A stretch of DNA of 64,000 nucleotides. Source: Hemibagrus wyckioides (Eukaryota > Chordata > Actinopteri > Siluriformes > Bagridae). The notes under the pieces are model-generated. The model saw only the letters and a list, made by a program, of their open reading frames with translations, ran no database searches and had not been told where the DNA came from. Below are positions 36,589 to 47,150 of this stretch, piece by piece (the stretch's first letter is position 1; the number at the start of each line of letters is the position of its first letter). Location of the stretch: NCBI RefSeq assembly GCF_019097595.1, contig NC_080711.1, positions 17,005,428 through 17,069,427 of the forward strand, written 5' to 3'. The translations under genes were made by a program, and so were the position numbers.

Positions 36589-39500
36589 TACGCACACCTG
36601 TTCATAATGGTCTTACTGGGAGACGCACAGATTTTAAATGTAACAAAAGGTGTTTCTCAGTTGTCCATTAATGCCCTGATTTTCATCCTGTTATTTCTGG
36701 CTCACTCCGCAGGTGCTCTTCTGTTATGAGCAATTTGATGAGCTAACACTGCTCCACCTCAGAGAGTTTGACAAGAAGAAGCTCATCTCTGTGGAAACAG
36801 ACATTGTTGTTGACCACTACAAGGAAGAAAATTTTGAAACCAGAAAGCCAGGTATGCAGTAGTGTGACCTGAGGACAGAGCTGTATGAGGAAATGATCTT
36901 GCACCCTGTTGCTCCTATAATGCATCAAATGTAATATACAACAGTTCTTATTTTCTGTTTGTTTCTCTACATATAAATATATAAGGTCGTATAAGTGCTG
37001 TAAGGGGTTAAAAGTTTACACCAAATTTCTTTAATCAGTCTCTTTAAACAGCCTAGATTAGCCTAGCCTATAAATTTGATGCTGTGACTTAGAAACTTCT
37101 GATTAGGAGTGCACTTGTGGCAGTATTTAAAGCCACAGGAAAATCCATGCAGCCAGGAGATCAGAAAAAACTACAGACCTCCACATGTCCTTCTTAGTAG
37201 CAATTTGTAAAAACTGATAGTACACTGAGCACCTGTGCAATTAATTGTGTACAAATATTCAAATTTTGAGACTGCATAAAATGCACGAATTGCATGGTTT
37301 CAATTTACACAGCATGTTTGCATATACTCCACAATATTTGGTTCAAATGAACCCTAAGACAAAAAACAAATGAACTGGTAAAGATGGAGGCATCAGGTAC
37401 CAAAGCATGTATCATCATGATGGGTTGAATATTGTATGTACACTATATTGCCAAAAGTATTCGCTCACCCATCCAAATAATCAGAATCAGGTGTTCCAAT
37501 CACTTCCATGGCCACAGGTGTATAAAATCAAGCACCTAGGCATGCAGACTGTTTTTACAAACATTTGTGAAAGAATGGGTCGCTCTCAGGAGCCCAGTGA
37601 ATTCCAGCGTGGAACTGTGATAGGATGCCACCTGTGCAACAAATCCAGTCGTGAAATTTCCTCACTCCTAAATATTCCACAGTCAACTGTCAGCTGTATT
37701 ATAAGAACGTGGAAGTGTTTGGGAACGACAGCAACTCAGCCACGAAGTGGTAGGCCACGTAAACTGACGGAGCGGGGTCAGCGGATGCTGAGGCGCATAG
37801 TGCGAAGAGGTCGCCAACTTTCTGCAGTGTCAATCGCTACAGACCTCCAAACTTCATGTGGCCTTCAGATTAGCTCAAGAACAGTGCGCAGAGAGCTTCA
37901 TGGAATGGGTTTCCATGGCCGAGCAGCTGCATCCAAGCCATACATCACCAAGTGCAATGCAAAGCATCGGATGCAGTGGTGTAAAGCACGCCGCCACTGG
38001 ACTCTAGAGCAGTGGAGACGCGTTCTCTGGAGTGACGAATCGCGCTTCTCCATCTGGCAATCTGATGGACGAGTCTGGGTTTGGCGGTTGCCAGGAGAAC
38101 GGTACTTGTCTGACTGCATTGTGCCAAGTGTAAAGTTTGGTGGAGGGGGGATTATGGTGTGGGGTTGTTTTTCAGGAGCTGGGATTGGCCCCTTAGTTCC
38201 AGTGAAAGGAACTCTGAATGCTTCAGCATACCAAGACATTTTGGACAATTCCATGCTCCCAACTTTGTGGGAACAGTTTGGAGCTGGCCCCTTCCTCTTC
38301 CAACATGACTGTGCACCAGTGCACAAAGCAAGGTCCATAAAGACATGGATGACAGAGTCTGGTGTGGATGAACTTGACTGGCCTGCACAGAGTCCTGACC
38401 TCAACCCAATAGAACACCTTTGGGATGAATTAAAGCGGAGACTGAGAGCCAGGCCTTCTCGTCCAACATCAGTGTGTGACCTCACAAATGCGCTTCTGGA
38501 AGAATGGTCAAAAATTCCCATAAACACACTCCTAAACATTATGGACAGCCTTCCCAGAAGAGTTGAAGCTGTTATAGCTGCCAAGGGTGGACCGACGTCA
38601 TATTGAACCCTATGGATTAGGAATGGGATGTCACTTAAGTTCATATGCGAGTCAAGGCAGGTGAGCGAATACTTTTGGCAATATAGTGTATCTTAATCAT
38701 GGGCTGAAAGACTGCAGTGCTAGGAAGAAGCGCTAATAATAATATTTTGAACAGTGTCCCTCAATCTGTACAATTCTCCAATATTGAGCTCTACATAGTC
38801 ATCATTTACCACAGCTACTATTGTCTGCTAACTGTATCTGCAGGAAAGAAAGCAGTGTAAACAGAGGTAAAAAATTTAATAGAAGCTACTTCAAACTCAG
38901 TTTTTCTCAAATATGACACACATTTTTAATTTGAAGATACCTAAGTAGATGGGAATTTTGGGTGGCATCTTCAACCTTACACACATGGACAAAATTGTTG
39001 GTACCCTTCTATTAAAGAAAAAAAAACCCACAATGTTCACTGAAATAAATTAAGTAATAAATAAAGATGGCTTTTGAATTGTGGTTAAACAGACACATTT
39101 AAAAAAAACTAACTAATAAAACTGGCCTGTAAAAAAATGATGGTACCCCTATAAATGATTGAAAATATGACCATAGGGACATGTTAAAATCAGTCAGTGT
39201 GCCTATTTAAAGGGTGTAAAGTAGTCACTGTTTGGGATCATGGTGTGCACCACACTGAACATGGATGACAGAAAGCTGAGGAGAGAGTTGTCTCAGGAGA
39301 TTAGAAAGAAAATTATATGTTAAAGGTAAAAGCTATAAGACCATCTCAAAGCAACTTGATGTTCCTGTGACTATAGTTGCATGTATTATTCAGAAGCCCC
39401 ATTGAGGGTTACAGAAATTACTTGATTGCAGTGATTTCCTCAAAAGGTTGTGCAACAGAATATTAAGTAAGAGTATCAACATTTTTGTCCATGCCACTTT

Positions 39501-41349
39501 TAATAGTTTGTTTTTTTTAAATGCTTCTGTTGAACTATACAATACAAAAGCAATGTCTGATTTTCATTAGTCAATTTATAGTTTTGTTTTTTTTAAATTA
39601 TTATTACTTTTGTCAGTTTCAAGTTATTTCAGTGACAATTGTGGGGTTTTCCTTTCTTTAATGGTAGGTGGAATGGAAATTCTCTTATGAGGAAAGGTGC
39701 TTGTGGAAGACTTGAACATTCAACTACAGAAATCTGATTGTTATTTCACTTCTAAAATACTTTTTTTGGCTCTTTAGATACCTTAAATATGGTGTTCAGA
39801 ATTGATGGAACTGTTTTCTTATTCCAAAACAAAAACACAACATGAGAAAGGGGATAACATGCCCAGAAGAACATTAAGTACTAGTATTAAGTATTTAAAC
39901 GTTTTATAAGTATTTATACGTTATTAAACGTAACGCCTCAGTTGTTTCTCAGTTGTTAACCTGTTCACTTTACCATCAATGTTAGCATCAGAACAATTAA
40001 GTGAGCAGCATGCTGAAGATCTAATGGCCTGGATGAGGAACTGTCTTGGTCAGAAAGTCACAAATATCAAGGTAACACAAACAGTTTACACAGAACTTGT
40101 TCTGAACATTAGAACCCGAAATGTGAAGATTGAAAATATTTCTTATTATTTATTTGTATTTGTGTATTGGTTTATTTGGCAAGTTTACAGTAATGTTTAT
40201 TAATGTGCTTTCTCCCTGCTAAAGTACTGTTACTACCTATACACAAATTATAAAAATTGAAACAAGCTTTAACATGCTACATGCTTTATCAGGTGACCCC
40301 TCGCCTGAACGCTCACCCTGCCATGATCACAGTGCTTGAGATGGGAGCAGTCCGACATTTCCTTCGCACTCAGCAGCTGGCCCGTAGTGTGGAGGAGAGG
40401 ACGCAGATCCTGCAGCCCACCCTGGAGATCAATGCTGGGTAAGAGAATATTGACCAAGGAATGGATGGGAATTGGTCATTTATGGCTAATTTTGTTCTAC
40501 TATGCCCTGTTAAGACAGCCTGTGTAGATTTGTAACATATGCTAGTCTTAATCTAGTGTTGGTTTAACATAAACCATTAAAAATTAGTGTTATTGACAAG
40601 TGTTTACTGTTGCCCAAGTGTTTCCTGTTAGATTGATTGTTTAAGCTCAGTCAATAGCTCTGAATGCTGACTTCACAGGTTTTGCCTGTAAAGATGGCAT
40701 TTGTTATTCAAAAGGATAAACTATTACTCTAGACATGGAATAGGTCAGCCAAGGAAAACAGCAGCAGATGTTGACAGTAACATTGTAAAAGTTGTGAAGA
40801 AATGCCAAAAAAAAAACAATACTCAGTGACATCAGCAACAATTGTCAAAGGGCAGGGGAGAATGCAAAATGAAATGGTCTGCTCATGATCATGACTCATC
40901 GCTTAAGTGTATATGGTATTGTTAGTTAAGTTAGCAGTGCTTATAAGCAAAGAATTCCTGCAAGTTTTCTTAAGAGAGCATTCTTAATAGTGTTCTATTT
41001 AATAAGAGTTTTGAAGGTATTTTTGCCCTTTTTGCAGGCATGACCTCATCAAGAAGCTTCATGTGTTGAAAGACTCAAATCCTGACCTTGCACAGCTGCT
41101 TCTTGAACAGGTTTGACAGAATTTAAAAGTTAAACTTGTGGTTTTGCTGTTAGTTCGACAAATATTTATACTCACCATCCACCCCTCATTGCACATGTAT
41201 ATTTGTCTATATATTACCAATAATCCCTTCAATGTTTGATGTTTCAGATTTTTGACAATGCTATGATCACAGCTGGTCTGAATGATGACCCTCGACCAAT
41301 GATCTCTCGCCTGAATAATCTGCTGACCAAAGCCATGGAGAAACACTGA
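26540..41349 (+). CDS. trap1: trap1, mitochondrial HSP90 chaperone, complete, 18 exons
   Basis: ATP-dependent HSP90-family chaperone of the mitochondrial matrix. Exons: 26540-26645, 26932-27093, 31240-31322, 31793-31933, 32039-32110, 32221-32381, 33158-33267, 33375-33448, 34002-34157, 34244-34364, 34477-34546, 34707-34854, 36185-36370, 36713-36851, 39986-40071, 40293-40438, 41038-41110, 41248-41349. They sum to 2,136 nt, 711 aa plus TGA, against about 704 aa in human. All junctions are GT/AG and in phase. N-terminal ATPase, middle and C-terminal dimerisation domains are all present. It follows crebbp on the same strand, as in mammals, and converges with the caskin gene downstream. Introns 2 and 14 are expanded by transposons. 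One conserved basic residue in the ATPase domain is replaced by Cys. Confidence 0.97.
27400..27652 (+). pseudogene. Tc1/mariner transposase fragment
   Basis: The plus strand reads [20 protein letters not shown] near 27,550-27,610, the second catalytic Asp region of Tc1/mariner transposases, followed by stops. No TIRs found. In trap1 intron 2, directly before the Tigger element. Confidence 0.6.
27655..28390 (+). mobile_element. Tigger/pogo-like DNA transposon, 5' part
   Basis: Starts after TA with CAGTAATCCCCCACTATATC, a pogo-type terminus. About 490 bp further, the plus strand encodes the start of a Tigger transposase. A 33-base poly(T) run at 28,090-28,123 lies in the leader. The 3' half is replaced by a minus-strand LINE fragment at about 28,390. 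Confidence 0.8.
28146..28394 (+). pseudogene. Tigger transposase N-terminus (HTH/CENP-B type), truncated
   Basis: [20 protein letters not shown], then [34 protein letters not shown]: the N-terminal psq-type helix-turn-helix of Tigger/jerky proteins. About 73 codons are similar; the rest (CENP-B HTH, DDE domain) is absent because another element interrupts it. Confidence 0.85.
28395..29500 (-). mobile_element. L2-like LINE fragment (reverse transcriptase), degenerate
   Basis: The minus strand contains reverse-transcriptase pieces in shifting frames: [21 protein letters not shown] (about 29,000-28,925), GVLQGSV and a YADDT-like [12 protein letters not shown] (about 28,745-28,610), and [10 protein letters not shown] ... 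[15 protein letters not shown] (about 28,510-28,410). Order and orientation fit one 5'-truncated or eroded copy. Positions 29,120-29,500 are probably its upstream part but weaker. No intact ORF. Confidence 0.7.
29768..30545 (+). mobile_element. Tc1/mariner family B, 3'-deleted copy
   Basis: Begins after TA with CACCAATCAGGCATAACATT. The plus strand carries the transposase start ([21 protein letters not shown], with frameshifts), [20 protein letters not shown] near 30,325-30,385, and then jumps by internal deletion to the C-terminal part. The right TIR is missing. In trap1 intron 2. Confidence 0.85.
30546..31239. other. trap1 intron 2 remainder
   Basis: AT-rich intronic sequence leading to the exon 3 acceptor (poly-C/T tract CCCCCCTTTTTTTAAG). 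No gene or clear repeat seen. Confidence 0.5.
31240..33267 (+). CDS. trap1: trap1 N-terminal GHKL ATPase domain exons
   Basis: Five exons encode the nucleotide-binding domain: [20 protein letters not shown], then [19 protein letters not shown] with the catalytic Glu and Mg-binding Asn, DTGIGM with the adenine-contact Asp, the [11 protein letters not shown] lid segment, [17 protein letters not shown], and GTKIVLHLK. The Cys in IACSG is Arg in human TRAP1 and Lys in cytosolic HSP90; the codon is TGT. Everything else is conserved. Confidence 0.95.
33375..36370 (+). CDS. trap1: trap1 middle domain exons
   Basis: Six exons from [20 protein letters not shown] to [11 protein letters not shown]. Conserved middle-domain landmarks include [58 protein letters not shown] (containing the family's catalytic-loop Arg) and [15 protein letters not shown]. 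The intron 34855-36184 carries an unclassified interspersed repeat. Confidence 0.95.
34972..35880 (+). repeat. Unclassified interspersed repeat in trap1 intron 12
   Basis: Begins TACAGTCTGATCCAAAAGTA, a terminus I recognise as common in fish genomes, followed by about 900 bp with no ORF. A weak similarity to 25,160-25,240 (ACCCACCCATTTTTCAAGTG) exists. Class and right boundary are uncertain. Confidence 0.4.
36497..36589. repeat. Long (TA)n(CA)n microsatellite in trap1 intron 13
   Basis: About 39 TA units (36,497-36,574) followed by CA units to 36,589, 127 bp after the exon 13 donor. Likely polymorphic. Confidence 0.97.
36713..41349 (+). CDS. trap1: trap1 C-terminal exons
   Basis: Five exons from [20 protein letters not shown] to the terminal [12 protein letters not shown]. 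They encode the end of the middle domain and the dimerisation domain ([37 protein letters not shown]). The 3.1-kb intron 36852-39985 contains an intact Tc1 transposon and a second Tc1 derivative. A poly(A) signal follows at 41,728-41,738. Confidence 0.95.
37441..38688 (+). mobile_element. Tc1-like transposon (family A), copy 2, structurally intact
   Basis: 1,248 bp, flanked by TA at 37439-37440 and 38689-38690. Left TIR CACTATATTGCCAAAAGTAT and right end ATACTTTTGGCAATATAGTG are perfect inverse over these 20 bp, and the similarity extends to GGTGAGCGAATAC. It encloses one uninterrupted transposase gene. Its sister at 14801-16038 differs by scattered substitutions and two small deletions. It lies in trap1 intron 14 in the gene's orientation. 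Confidence 0.97.
37575..38606 (+). CDS. Tc1-like transposase (DD34E), full-length ORF
   Basis: 343 codons plus TGA, the usual size for Tc1 transposases. The start chosen is [20 protein letters not shown], inside the TIRs; a longer frame to 37,407 exists but begins outside the element. Residues 1-115 carry paired-like HTH domains ([33 protein letters not shown] with the GRPR hook). The catalytic triad is visible as [17 protein letters not shown] and NPIEHLWDE, with 34 residues between the second Asp and the Glu. No stop, frameshift or obvious loss. The conserved glycine-rich box ([12 protein letters not shown]) is intact. Confidence 0.95.
   Translation: MGRSQEPSEFQRGTVIGCHLCNKSSREISSLLNIPQSTVSCIIRTWKCLGTTATQPRSGRPRKLTERGQRMLRRIVRRGRQLSAVSIATDLQTSCGLQISSRTVRRELHGMGFHGRAAASKPYITKCNAKHRMQWCKARRHWTLEQWRRVLWSDESRFSIWQSDGRVWVWRLPGERYLSDCIVPSVKFGGGGIMVWGCFSGAGIGPLVPVKGTLNASAYQDILDNSMLPTLWEQFGAGPFLFQHDCAPVHKARSIKTWMTESGVDELDWPAQSPDLNPIEHLWDELKRRLRARPSRPTSVCDLTNALLEEWSKIPINTLLNIMDSLPRRVEAVIAAKGGPTSY
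38984..39680 (+). mobile_element. Tc1-like deletion derivative (family E)
   Basis: Starts ACACATGGACAAAATTGTTG followed by GTACCCTTCTATTAAAG, a fish Tc1-type terminus. An eroded transposase start lies near 39,258-39,400 ([18 protein letters not shown]), then most coding sequence is missing. The motif recurs inverted as ACATTTTTGTCCATG at about 39,480, and the tail continues to about 39,680. In trap1 intron 14. Confidence 0.65.
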
Positions 41350-41727
41350 GACTGTAGGTTGGAGAGGCCTGTCTGGAATATATTATTTTGTGTTACCATA
41401 AATTTAGCCATGGATTCAGCACAGCTCTCCACTGAAATGAATACAAAGTGGTACAATGAACTTGCTCGTTGAAATGTAACATTAAAGCTGCTAAGTCAGC
41501 TTCTGTTGAACTCTTGCTTATTATTGACGTCCTTTTGTCCTTGCTTGTTATTTCATCAGCAGAGTTGTAATAGTCATACCCATGGTATTTATGTGAAAGA
41601 AATGTCAGATCTAAGTTGCTTATGACACTCTTATGAGTGTTCAGCAGTAAAACTTGCAGTTCTGAAAAAACACGAAAAAACAAAACAAAGGAATTGTTGC
41701 ACCATAAATATTTGTATGAATGGGATG

Positions 41728-41738
41728 AATAAAATAAA
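41728..41738 (+). terminator. trap1 poly(A) signals
   Basis: Two overlapping AATAAA hexamers in GAATAAAATAAAGT, about 380 bp after the trap1 stop codon. The 3' UTR would be 41,350 to about 41,755. Confidence 0.65.
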
Positions 41739-41984
41739 GTAAGCTCATCCTAAAAAAGAATTTTGACATTATTTCAACTGATCTGATCTGTCAAAATACA
41801 CAATAGTACTATACTTAACACATTAAGTATAGTACTATTTATTTGTACTGCAATTTTTTCCTATGTGTTAAACCTACAAGTGTGATGTAGGTTTAGGGTT
41901 AGTGTGATGTATAGTACATAAAGCATCCAAACTTAGCTGTTTGGAATCGACATTTGTGTTTATACTAGTTTTAGGTTTCGGTTT

Positions 41985-43005
41985 TTAATTGTTTTTAATT
42001 TTTAATTTGTCACATACACAATTGTACACAGTATTATATGCAGTGAAATGCTTACACGACTGTTTATGACCTTGAAAAGGAAAGGAAATAAGAAGGTAAA
42101 ATGTCAAAGGAAGAATAAAAAATATAAAATCTACAGTTTTGTTACAGTTAAATAAAATATAAATAAAGTAGAAATCTGTAGAAATATATATAAAAATGTA
42201 AAAAAAAAAAAATTTAAAAAAAAGTAGATCTGTATAAATAAACTGTATAAATGTGTGAAATGTGCAGACAGCAGCAGTACAGGGTGGTCATGGAGTGAAA
42301 TTAAATGAAGAGCAGAAGTGTTATTGTCCATCTTTAAAGTGCAGTTGTGCACAGTAGTCCTCTTTTTATATGTAAACAGGAGTAGAAATGTGCAACATAT
42401 ATGTTTTATGTACTTCAGTCCTGCAATGTGCAAATCTTCAGAGTTGTTGGTTTGGTGTGTTCCAACACATGTGAAGAAACATAAGTCCAATCAGTTGAGT
42501 CCTATGTCCTATGAGTTCTGGTTGAGAGTCCGTATAGCCTGTGGGAAGAAGCTGAGAAGCTTCTCTTCAGTCTCTCTGGGTTGGCCTTCCGGGAGCGGAA
42601 GCGCTTTCCTGACCTCAAGAGAGAGAACAGTCCATTGTTGAGGTAGCTGAGGTCCAGCACCGCTTGTTGTAGATTGAGTGCAGGTCAGGGAACTTGATGC
42701 GCTCAGCTGATCGCAGCACCCTCTGAAGAGCTTGTCTGTCCTGCATGGTGCTGTTCCCGAACCAGGTTGTGATGTTTCCCGTCAGTATGCTCTCTATGGT
42801 GCAGGAGTAAAAGTTCTACAGTAAGCACCTTAGAGGGCAGTCAAAAGTGTCTCAAGCGTCTGAGGTGGTAGAGATGCTGCCGGGCCTTTTTCACCACAGT
42901 GTTGATGTGACAGGACCATGACCGGTCCTGCGTGATGTGAACACCGAGGTATCTGAAACTGTCCACTCTCTTCACTGGGCTCTCGTTGATCACGGGGGTC
43001 TGGTT
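41985..43005 (-). mobile_element. Rex/jockey-type LINE, 3' part
   Basis: The minus strand carries the reverse-transcriptase C-terminus: TPVINESPVKRVDSFRYLGV ... ITQDRSWSCHINTVVKKARQ (about 43,000-42,880), HLYHLRRLRHF, and a terminal RKANPERLKRSFSASSHRLY region (about 42,600-42,530), with stops and frameshifts. The 3' tail at 41,985-42,060 reads TTTCACTGCATATAATACTG and TATGTGACAAATTAAAA. A longer relative lies at 45,130-46,600. Confidence 0.8.
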
Positions 43006-43230
43006 TTATGGACATTACAATTGACATTGTCACAAAGCTTTACAGGAATGTATAAATTTTTCATTTAAATTTTCCACAACGAACAAGCCAGAAGTAATGG
43101 TGGCAATGAAAAACTCCTTGAGATGATATTAGGTAGAAAGCTTGACACCAGATTCAAAAGGGAACCCATTCTCATTTTGGTGACAGCAGATATTATGATT
43201 ATAAAACAGTTTCCCTTCTATATTTGTATA
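43005..43230 (+). repeat. R1 interspersed repeat, longer copy
   Basis: TATGGACATTACAATTGACA, CACAAAGCTTTACAGGAATG, ACAAGCCAGAAGTAATGGTG and GGGAACCCATTCTCATTTTG extend the R1 consensus beyond the short copies. The 127-codon ORF at 43,123-43,506 overlaps it and has no domain. Confidence 0.65.
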
Positions 43231-43631
43231 CTGCATGATCAAAATGTGCAAATGCATGACAAAGAAATTCATTCTAATTTAACTAGCTTACCTACCTGGC
43301 AGGAGAAACACCGTGTTCAAGCAGTTTGCTCAAGTGATGCTCAGCTATCGTACTTGGGCTCTTCTGACCTTTGTAAATTCCCCAAATGCGGGAATCTCGA
43401 ATGCATTAAATCTTATGGTTGGGGACTGTGTTCAAGCTCTTCACTTTTACTTTTACCACCTTCCTCTCTAAGGAGCACAAGTGAGACAGGAAACATTACA
43501 GACTGATTTGGGAACAGCAGCATGCAGGATAGACGAGCTCTCCAGCTTAGGGCACTATTATTTTGATAATGGGAAAGACTGGAAATATTAAAATAACGTT
43601 AATAATAGTAACAGTAATAGTGATGAATTCA

Positions 43632-43715
43632 ATTTTCAATTCAGTTCAATTTATTTGTATAGTGCCTTTTACAATGGACGTTGTCTCAAAGCAGCTTTAC
43701 AAAAGAAGATAAACA
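43632..43715 (+). repeat. R1 interspersed repeat copy
   Basis: AATTCAGTTCAATTTATTTG, ATAGTGCCTTTTACAATGGA and CAAAGCAGCTTTACAAAAG in order. Confidence 0.8.
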
Positions 43716-43970
43716 GAGAAGGTGGGGGGATAAAATAACTAGAAATAAAAAAATATTAAATTATTAAACTATTTTATCCTTGTTTTATTTTATTTATTTA
43801 TTTTTATTGTTGATGAGACTGCAAGATTACTAATTGTATTTATCAAAATTACTTTTCAACGGTACAAAGAATTTTAACATGTTTCGGTTGTGATGCAAAA
43901 ACCTTAACAAACAGCATTTCTTTACAACTCAGCATTTAAGTTCTATCTATCTCAATTTTTAGTACATTCA

Positions 43971-44050
43971 ATTCAATTTATTTATATAGCGCATTTAACA
44001 ATGCACATTGTCTCAAAGCAGCTTTACGGGAATATAGAAACAGAATAAAA
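43971..44050 (+). repeat. R1 interspersed repeat copy
   Basis: TCAATTCAATTTATTTATAT, AGCGCATTTAACAATGCACA and AAAGCAGCTTTACGGGAAT. Third copy within about 1 kb, all in the same orientation. Followed by a (CA)n run at 44,261-44,280. Confidence 0.8.
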
Positions 44051-44289
44051 CAAACTTAAAATCAAACTATTAGTAATGCAGGACTGTAAATAAACATTTA
44101 TCAGGTGATTGTATCATTACTGCTAAGATAAAATATGGAAAATGTTAGTGTTAAAGTCAACTGTTAAAGCATGCAATAAATGTACTATGAATCAGTGAAT
44201 TTGAGTTTAATGTGGGTTTTCTTATCAGTAATGTAGGTGAATGAAGGTAATCATTAAAAAACACACACACACACACACACTGGAAAATT

Positions 44290-44700
44290 GCCTAATCACA
44301 GGCCTTTCTTTCTGCCATGCCAATTTCTCAATGAGCTTCTGGTGAAAGTCAGTCATCTCAGTCACCAGTCTCTTGTCCATTGACATCATGGCCAATGTAT
44401 TCAATAAGAAGTGAAGGAAAAGCAACTACCATCACTTGACTGCTGTTGAATTTGCAAATTGGGTCAATCTGCTCCAAGCTCCTTGATTCTTTTCTTTTCT
44501 TCATCCCAATGCCTTGTGAAAGGGTATTTTTGTAAAGATATGACCGAATTTTCTTGATTTTCTTGCTCCTCTCCATTAACTGCAAATCTGCTGCGCTTTA
44601 ATGAGACTCTTTGAGAATGGTCCAATCCCATGAGGCCAAATATATAACAACAATATTGACCCGCTAACAAGAAAAGTGGGCTGGTCAAGGAAAATTTGAA
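44290..44700 (-). other. Unidentified minus-strand coding-like stretch
   Basis: Two overlapping minus-strand frames (44,464-44,688 and 44,225-44,585) contain charged, non-repetitive peptide such as NSVISLQKYPFTRHWDEEKK and VTEMTDFHQKLIEKLAWQKE. I do not recognise a family. It may be a decayed transposon ORF or a processed fragment. No splice context was found. Confidence 0.25.
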
Positions 44701-45129
44701 ACAAGCCAGTCAGAGCTCAGCCTCAGGTCACATGCTTTTCAAAACTTCACACTTTACATACACACTCGTTTGTCTGGCACACCATGCGCATGCACACACG
44801 CGCCCCAGCGCTCCCTGTTGACCAGCCGCCACTGGTGCCTACCAATGAAAAATTACACTCTTATAAATTATTGCAATAAAAAAATATTTTTAAATCTTTA
44901 TCTGCAAAATCCTAGAAAAGGCTCCTAGTTTAACTTCACAGCAAAATGTGTTCAGCTGAAATTTGCCAGGGCTCAACAAAGACACCGGTGACTACTCCTC
45001 CACCATGAAGTTTACGTTATTTACAATACTGTTATCAGAGAATAATTTGTTACACCATACTATGCCGGATTTTAAATAATACGACCTCCATGGTTTCCTG
45101 TACCAGTGAGACCATATTCCAAGCATTTG
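44701..45129. other. Intergenic spacer, nothing recognised
   Basis: Non-coding sequence between the unidentified stretch and the LINE 3' tail; a short CA-rich piece near 44,758-44,800 is the only structure seen. Confidence 0.4.
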
Positions 45130-46600
45130 GAATACTCAAGTCACATCAAATTCAATTTTTATTTGTAATATACACAATTATACACAGCACATGTAGTGAA
45201 ATGCTGTTTATAACTGTCCTTTATATAAAAATTGAGCCAATTACACTAATATAAAAGAATACAAATAAGATACAATATCATACACATATAGAACATACAG
45301 GGCATATATGGAAAATATAGGGGAAAATTGCAATTGAAAAATAAATCTAGTAGTATCTAAATACAGTGACTAACCAGGAAGTTGAAGATCAATCAAGTCC
45401 CAGGACCTGCAACGTGAGTATGGAGGGAATTATGATGTTATATGCTGAACTGTATTATACAAACAGTATTTTAACATGATTATGTCTGTATGATGTGCAA
45501 TGGTGACCTTGTTGGAGCAGTTGGGACAGTACACAAACTGTAGTGGGTCTGGGGTGTCAGGTTGTGAAGAATGAAAAAAACGGAGGTCAGAGCTAATGGG
45601 CGCCCGCTAACTAGTAGTTGAGGCTGAGGTTTTCTTTGGAACAGGAACTATGGTGGACTGTTTGAAGCATGTAGGGATTACAAACTGTTCTTGGGAGAGG
45701 CTGAATATCTCAGGGAACACTCATGCAAGCTGGTCAGTGCAGGCTCTCAGGACATTGTCATGTGGTCCTACAGCCTTTCTGGTATTCACGCTCCTGCATG
45801 CCTTACCCACATCATGCTCCAAGCTGAAGAATGTGTTTTCCACTCAGGCACTCTCCACAAGCATGCTGCTGTAGCGCTATTAGCACTGCTAGTGCTGTTA
45901 GTACTGTAAACTGCAGCCACTGATTGGTTCATCCAGCCAATGACCTCCCTCTAAACCGGGATTTCCTGATTCAGCCTTTGTTTACTTAGGCATGAGGAAG
46001 ATGGCGGCATGGACTGATTTCCAAACAGTGGATGTGATTGTGCCTTATAGCTGTCGTTAAACTGAGTCTAGCAGTGGTCCAGTGTCCTCTCGTCTCTGGC
46101 GGGGAAGGTGAAAGTTTGGTAAAATTTTCAGGTTGGCAGTCTGTGCCACACAGCTGTGTTTGTACAGAGTCACAGTGTCCGTGGTCGCCTGAGGTGGATT
46201 TGTAAACAGTGCTGACTATGACCAAGCTGAATTACAGAGGAAGGTAGAATGGGCGACAGTTGATTGTAGAATGGGCGACAGTTTGAAGAGCTCCAGGTTG
46301 GGTGAGCAGGAGCAAGAAAGAAGTACAATGCATGCCCTGTCATGCCAGCTGTTGTTTACCCTCAAACACACTCCACCACCCATTGACTTCACCGACTCCA
46401 TTGTTCTATCCTTCTTGATAAACCAAGAACTTTGAAGGTTGAACTGAGTGGTCCAGTACCACTCAGTTCAGCCATGTCTCTGTCAAGCAGAGGAGGTTGC
46501 AGTCCCAAATGTACCTCTGGACCTTTGCCCTGGCCTTGAGTTCATCGAGCTTGTTCTCCAGAAACTGGACATTGGCTAACAGTATGCTAGGCAGGGGAGC
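45130..46600 (-). mobile_element. Rex/jockey-type LINE, endonuclease to 3' tail, decayed
   Basis: The minus strand, from right to left, shows endonuclease-like similarity (CNLLCLTETWLN near 46,500; FPARDERTLDHC near 46,090), then reverse-transcriptase start (RKAVGPHDNVLRACTDQLA at about 45,790-45,730; PTCFKQSTIVPVPKKT at about 45,680-45,630). The 3' tail is at 45,130-45,220. Most of the reverse transcriptase is deleted and stops are frequent. Same family as 41,985-43,005. Confidence 0.75.
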
Positions 46601-47009
46601 ATAGTGTGCATGTGCTCTTGTGAGGAAAATGTTTTCTAATTATTTTTTTCTTCATTTTAAATATTAGTATTATATAATTATAAAATGTAGGTGATTATTT
46701 AGCAAGGGTCACATTGGTTTTGTGTGTGCAAATCTAGGCCCCAATGAAAAAGAATGGTGAGAATCTGAACATTGTTACACATAACATATATCCCTTCCTG
46801 GCTATATAATTTTACCACATTCAGTTGGAGGATTTCGACACAGTAATGTTGCAAGGAATTTATTTTCATCAAATTATTCCAGGAACATGATGGCAAATTT
46901 TCTTCTCCTCTAATTTAAAGCAATTGGGCCATGTGAGTATCTTGACATTCCTAAATAATGCATATCAACTATTAGAATGCATTGAATTTTCAATTAATGA
47001 ATTCTTCAG

Positions 47010-47150
47010 TATCTGCTTTAATCAGGCTTCTGGTAAATCTGATACCTATTCTGGGAACACTAGGCATTAGGCAGGGATGCATCCTAGATAGGATGAGCAT
47101 GTAAGATTTTTGGAAAGTAGAAGGAAACCAGACTACCCAGAGGAAATTCT
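47010..47150 (-). mobile_element. tRNA-SINE-like repeat, degenerate
   Basis: AGGCAGGGATGCATCCTAGA, then GGAAACCAGACTACCCAGAGG match the minus-strand form of the repeats at 59,725-60,045 and 62,545-62,835. Strongly eroded. Confidence 0.5.

Noticed and set aside
36474..36671. 65-codon ORF in trap1 intron 13
   Set aside because: Tyr-Ile repeat translated from the (TA)n microsatellite.
37407..37574. Upstream extension of the Tc1 transposase ORF
   Set aside because: The extra codons begin outside the element and across the TIR; the MGRSQ start at 37,575 matches the family size and the sister copy.
37898..38644. 248-codon minus-strand ORF
   Set aside because: Antisense shadow of the Tc1 transposase; the same shadow appears in the sister copy at 15,320-15,994, and its sequence has no domain.
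43123..43506. 127-codon ORF as a gene
   Set aside because: It starts inside an R1 repeat and has no domain or splice context.
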